DNA of 5,572 bases, taken from NCBI GenBank assembly GCA_035507155.1, contig DATJOK010000108.1, positions 1-5,572 of the forward strand, written 5' to 3'. The position numbers were made by a program, and so were the translations under genes. Origin of the DNA: DASZHJ01 sp035507155. GTDB taxonomy: Bacteria; Pseudomonadota; Alphaproteobacteria; ATCC43930; CGMCC-115725. The notes beneath the pieces are model-generated. The model was not told where the DNA came from, searched no databases, and saw nothing but the letters and a program-made list of their open reading frames with translations. This document shows positions 4,227 to 5,572 of the stretch, piece by piece (the first letter of the stretch is position 1; each line of letters starts with the position of its first letter).

Positions 4227-5572
4227 ATGGCGCAAAAGCTGATGCTCGGCCACAAGGTGCGTCGCCTGCGCCGGGAGTCCTCCCTGTCACAGGGGCAGAT
4301 GGCCGAGCAGCTCGGCATTTCCCCCAGCTATCTCAACCTCATCGAGCACAATCAGCGGCCGGTGACGCTCGCCCTGCTGCTGAAGCTCGGACAGAATTTC
4401 GGCATCGACCTGCAGCGCTTCGCCGAGGACGACGAGGCGCGCCTGGTCGGCGGATTGCGCGAGGTGCTGACCGACGCGCTCTTCCGCGGCACCGATCTCG
4501 GCAAGCAGGACCTGGCGGAGCTCGCCGCGGTGGCGCCGGGCATCGCCGAGGCGATGATCTCGCTCTACGCCGCCTATCGCCAGGCGCGCCAGGAGCTGGA
4601 GGCGATCGCCGATGCCGGCGGCGCCGAAGTCGCGAAGATCAGGACATCGCCGCTCGAGCAGGCTCGCGATTTCTTCCAGACGGAGCTCAATCACTTCCCC
4701 GATCTCGAAGCCGCCGCCGAGGCGCTCTGGAAGGATGGCGCGCTCGACGGCAACGCGCTCTTCGCCTCGCTGGCGCGCTATCTGGAGAACACCCACAAGC
4801 TCCGTACCCAGCTGATGCCGGCGACGATCATGGGCTCGATGATCCGCCGGCACGATCCCCATCGCGGCCGCGTGCTGCTGTCGGAGATGCTGCCGCCCTC
4901 GGGCCGCGCCTTCCAGCTCGCCTGCGAGATCGCCTTCCTGGAGCATCAGGCGCTGATCGACGCACATCTCAAGCGCCTCGACACCGCCGACGAGGACGCG
5001 CGCTCGCTCGCCCGCATCGGTCTCATCAATTATTTCGCCGGCGCGGTGCTGCTGCCCTACGCGCGCTTCCTGCAGGCAGCGGCGGAGACGCGGCACGATC
5101 TGGCGGTGCTGGCCGCCCGCTTCGGTGCCAGCTTCGAGCAGCTCTGCCACCGCCTCACCACCCTGCAGCGGCCGGGCGCCAAGGGCGTGCCGTTCTTCAT
5201 GATCCGCCTCGACGCCGCCGGCAACGTCTCCAAGCGCTTCAGCGCCAACAGCCTGCATTTCGCCCGCTTCGGCGGCGCCTGCCCGATCTGGAACGTGCAT
5301 CACGCCTTCCAGGCGCCGGGCCAGATCCTGACCCAGCTCGCCGAGATGCCGGACGGCGGCCGCTATCTCTCGATCGCGCGCACGGTGTCGAAGCCCTGGC
5401 ACCGCGGGCCGCTGCGCGCGGCACAATACTCGATCGCGCTTGGCTGCGAGGCGCAGCACGCGGGGCAGCTCGTCTACGCCGACGGCCTTGCGGCCGAGGC
5501 CAAGGGCGCCGCCGACCTCATCGGCATCACCTGCCGCAGCTGCCCGCGCGGCGACTGCGCCCACCGCGCCTT
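4227..5572 (+). CDS. ScfR/RamB-family transcriptional regulator (short-chain fatty acyl-CoA regulator; XRE HTH; 3' partial)
   Basis: From ATG 4227 the frame stays open to the window end (448 codons). Family members run about 470-480 aa, so only the last few tens of residues are missing. Residues 7-62 are a Cro/C1-type helix-turn-helix (LRRESSLSQGQMAEQLGISP, then SYLNLIEHNQRP). Next comes an alpha-helical linker, then a degenerate IrrE/ImmA-type peptidase-like domain. At about 229-240 it reads FQLACEIAFLEH, where an active HExxH protease would have HE..H, so the zinc site is lost and a sensor role is likely. The C-terminal third has the ScfR signature: FARFGGACPIWNVHHAF, then CRSCPRGDC at 436-444, as in RamB and PccR. 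Known relatives bind short-chain acyl-CoA and control acetate, propionate or glyoxylate-shunt genes. The divergent aceA makes it the likely target, and acetyl-CoA is the inferred ligand. Activator or repressor action cannot be told from sequence. Confidence 0.92.
   Translation, partial: MAQKLMLGHKVRRLRRESSLSQGQMAEQLGISPSYLNLIEHNQRPVTLALLLKLGQNFGIDLQRFAEDDEARLVGGLREVLTDALFRGTDLGKQDLAELAAVAPGIAEAMISLYAAYRQARQELEAIADAGGAEVAKIRTSPLEQARDFFQTELNHFPDLEAAAEALWKDGALDGNALFASLARYLENTHKLRTQLMPATIMGSMIRRHDPHRGRVLLSEMLPPSGRAFQLACEIAFLEHQALIDAHLKRLDTADEDARSLARIGLINYFAGAVLLPYARFLQAAAETRHDLAVLAARFGASFEQLCHRLTTLQRPGAKGVPFFMIRLDAAGNVSKRFSANSLHFARFGGACPIWNVHHAFQAPGQILTQLAEMPDGGRYLSIARTVSKPWHRGPLRAAQYSIALGCEAQHAGQLVYADGLAAEAKGAADLIGITCRSCPRGDCAHRA

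Noticed and set aside
4025..4318. N-terminal extension of isocitrate lyase to 4318
   Set aside because: The extra 98 codons would overlap the regulator start and the A/T-rich promoter region, and do not resemble isocitrate lyase. ATG 4024 has a proper ribosome site.
4287..5564. Long minus-strand open frame (425 codons) opposite the regulator
   Set aside because: The plus strand clearly encodes an XRE/ScfR regulator through to the window end. The minus frame is an antisense artefact of G/C third positions.

Overview
The window is GC-rich bacterial DNA with strong G/C preference at codon third positions. Three things point to an alphaproteobacterium: a glyoxylate-shunt isocitrate lyase divergent from a ScfR/RamB-type regulator, a eukaryote-like HSDL2-type short-chain dehydrogenase, and dense REP-like palindromes of the 'CGTCATGCCCGGC...' and 'GTCACCCCCGG...' classes. 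Rhizobiales or Rhodospirillales would fit, but the order is an inference.

Layout. Positions 2-1039 (+) hold the C-terminal three quarters of an FAD-dependent fumarate-reductase-like flavoprotein cut by the window edge. A 112-bp tail-to-tail gap follows, filled by a cloverleaf-like palindromic repeat (1045-1146). Positions 1970-1152 (-) encode a complete HSDL2-like short-chain dehydrogenase whose Shine-Dalgarno lies inside a strong hairpin. Positions 1971-2461 hold no gene. This is a repeat island in which a 220-bp element with 13-bp perfect terminal inverted repeats and a 7-bp target duplication sits in the loop of a REP palindrome, followed by two more C-rich palindromes. Positions 4024-2738 (-) encode a complete isocitrate lyase (aceA), followed after 21 nt by an 84-aa protein of unknown function (2716-2462, -). 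A roughly 200-bp divergent promoter region (4025-4226) separates aceA from a ScfR/RamB-family regulator (4227 to the window end, +), which lacks only its extreme C-terminus.

How the genes fit together. The ScfR-like regulator and aceA form a classic divergent regulator-target pair. The regulator is expected to sense a short-chain acyl-CoA such as acetyl-CoA and set isocitrate lyase level for growth on acetate or fatty acids. The 84-aa protein looks co-transcribed with aceA. The HSDL2-like dehydrogenase (possibly lipid or acyl metabolism) and the flavoprotein are separate transcription units with no direct link visible here.

No wholly new multi-gene system is evident. The most unusual signals are the nested transposition event in the repeat island, the Shine-Dalgarno-sequestering hairpin and the uncharacterised aceA-linked small protein.
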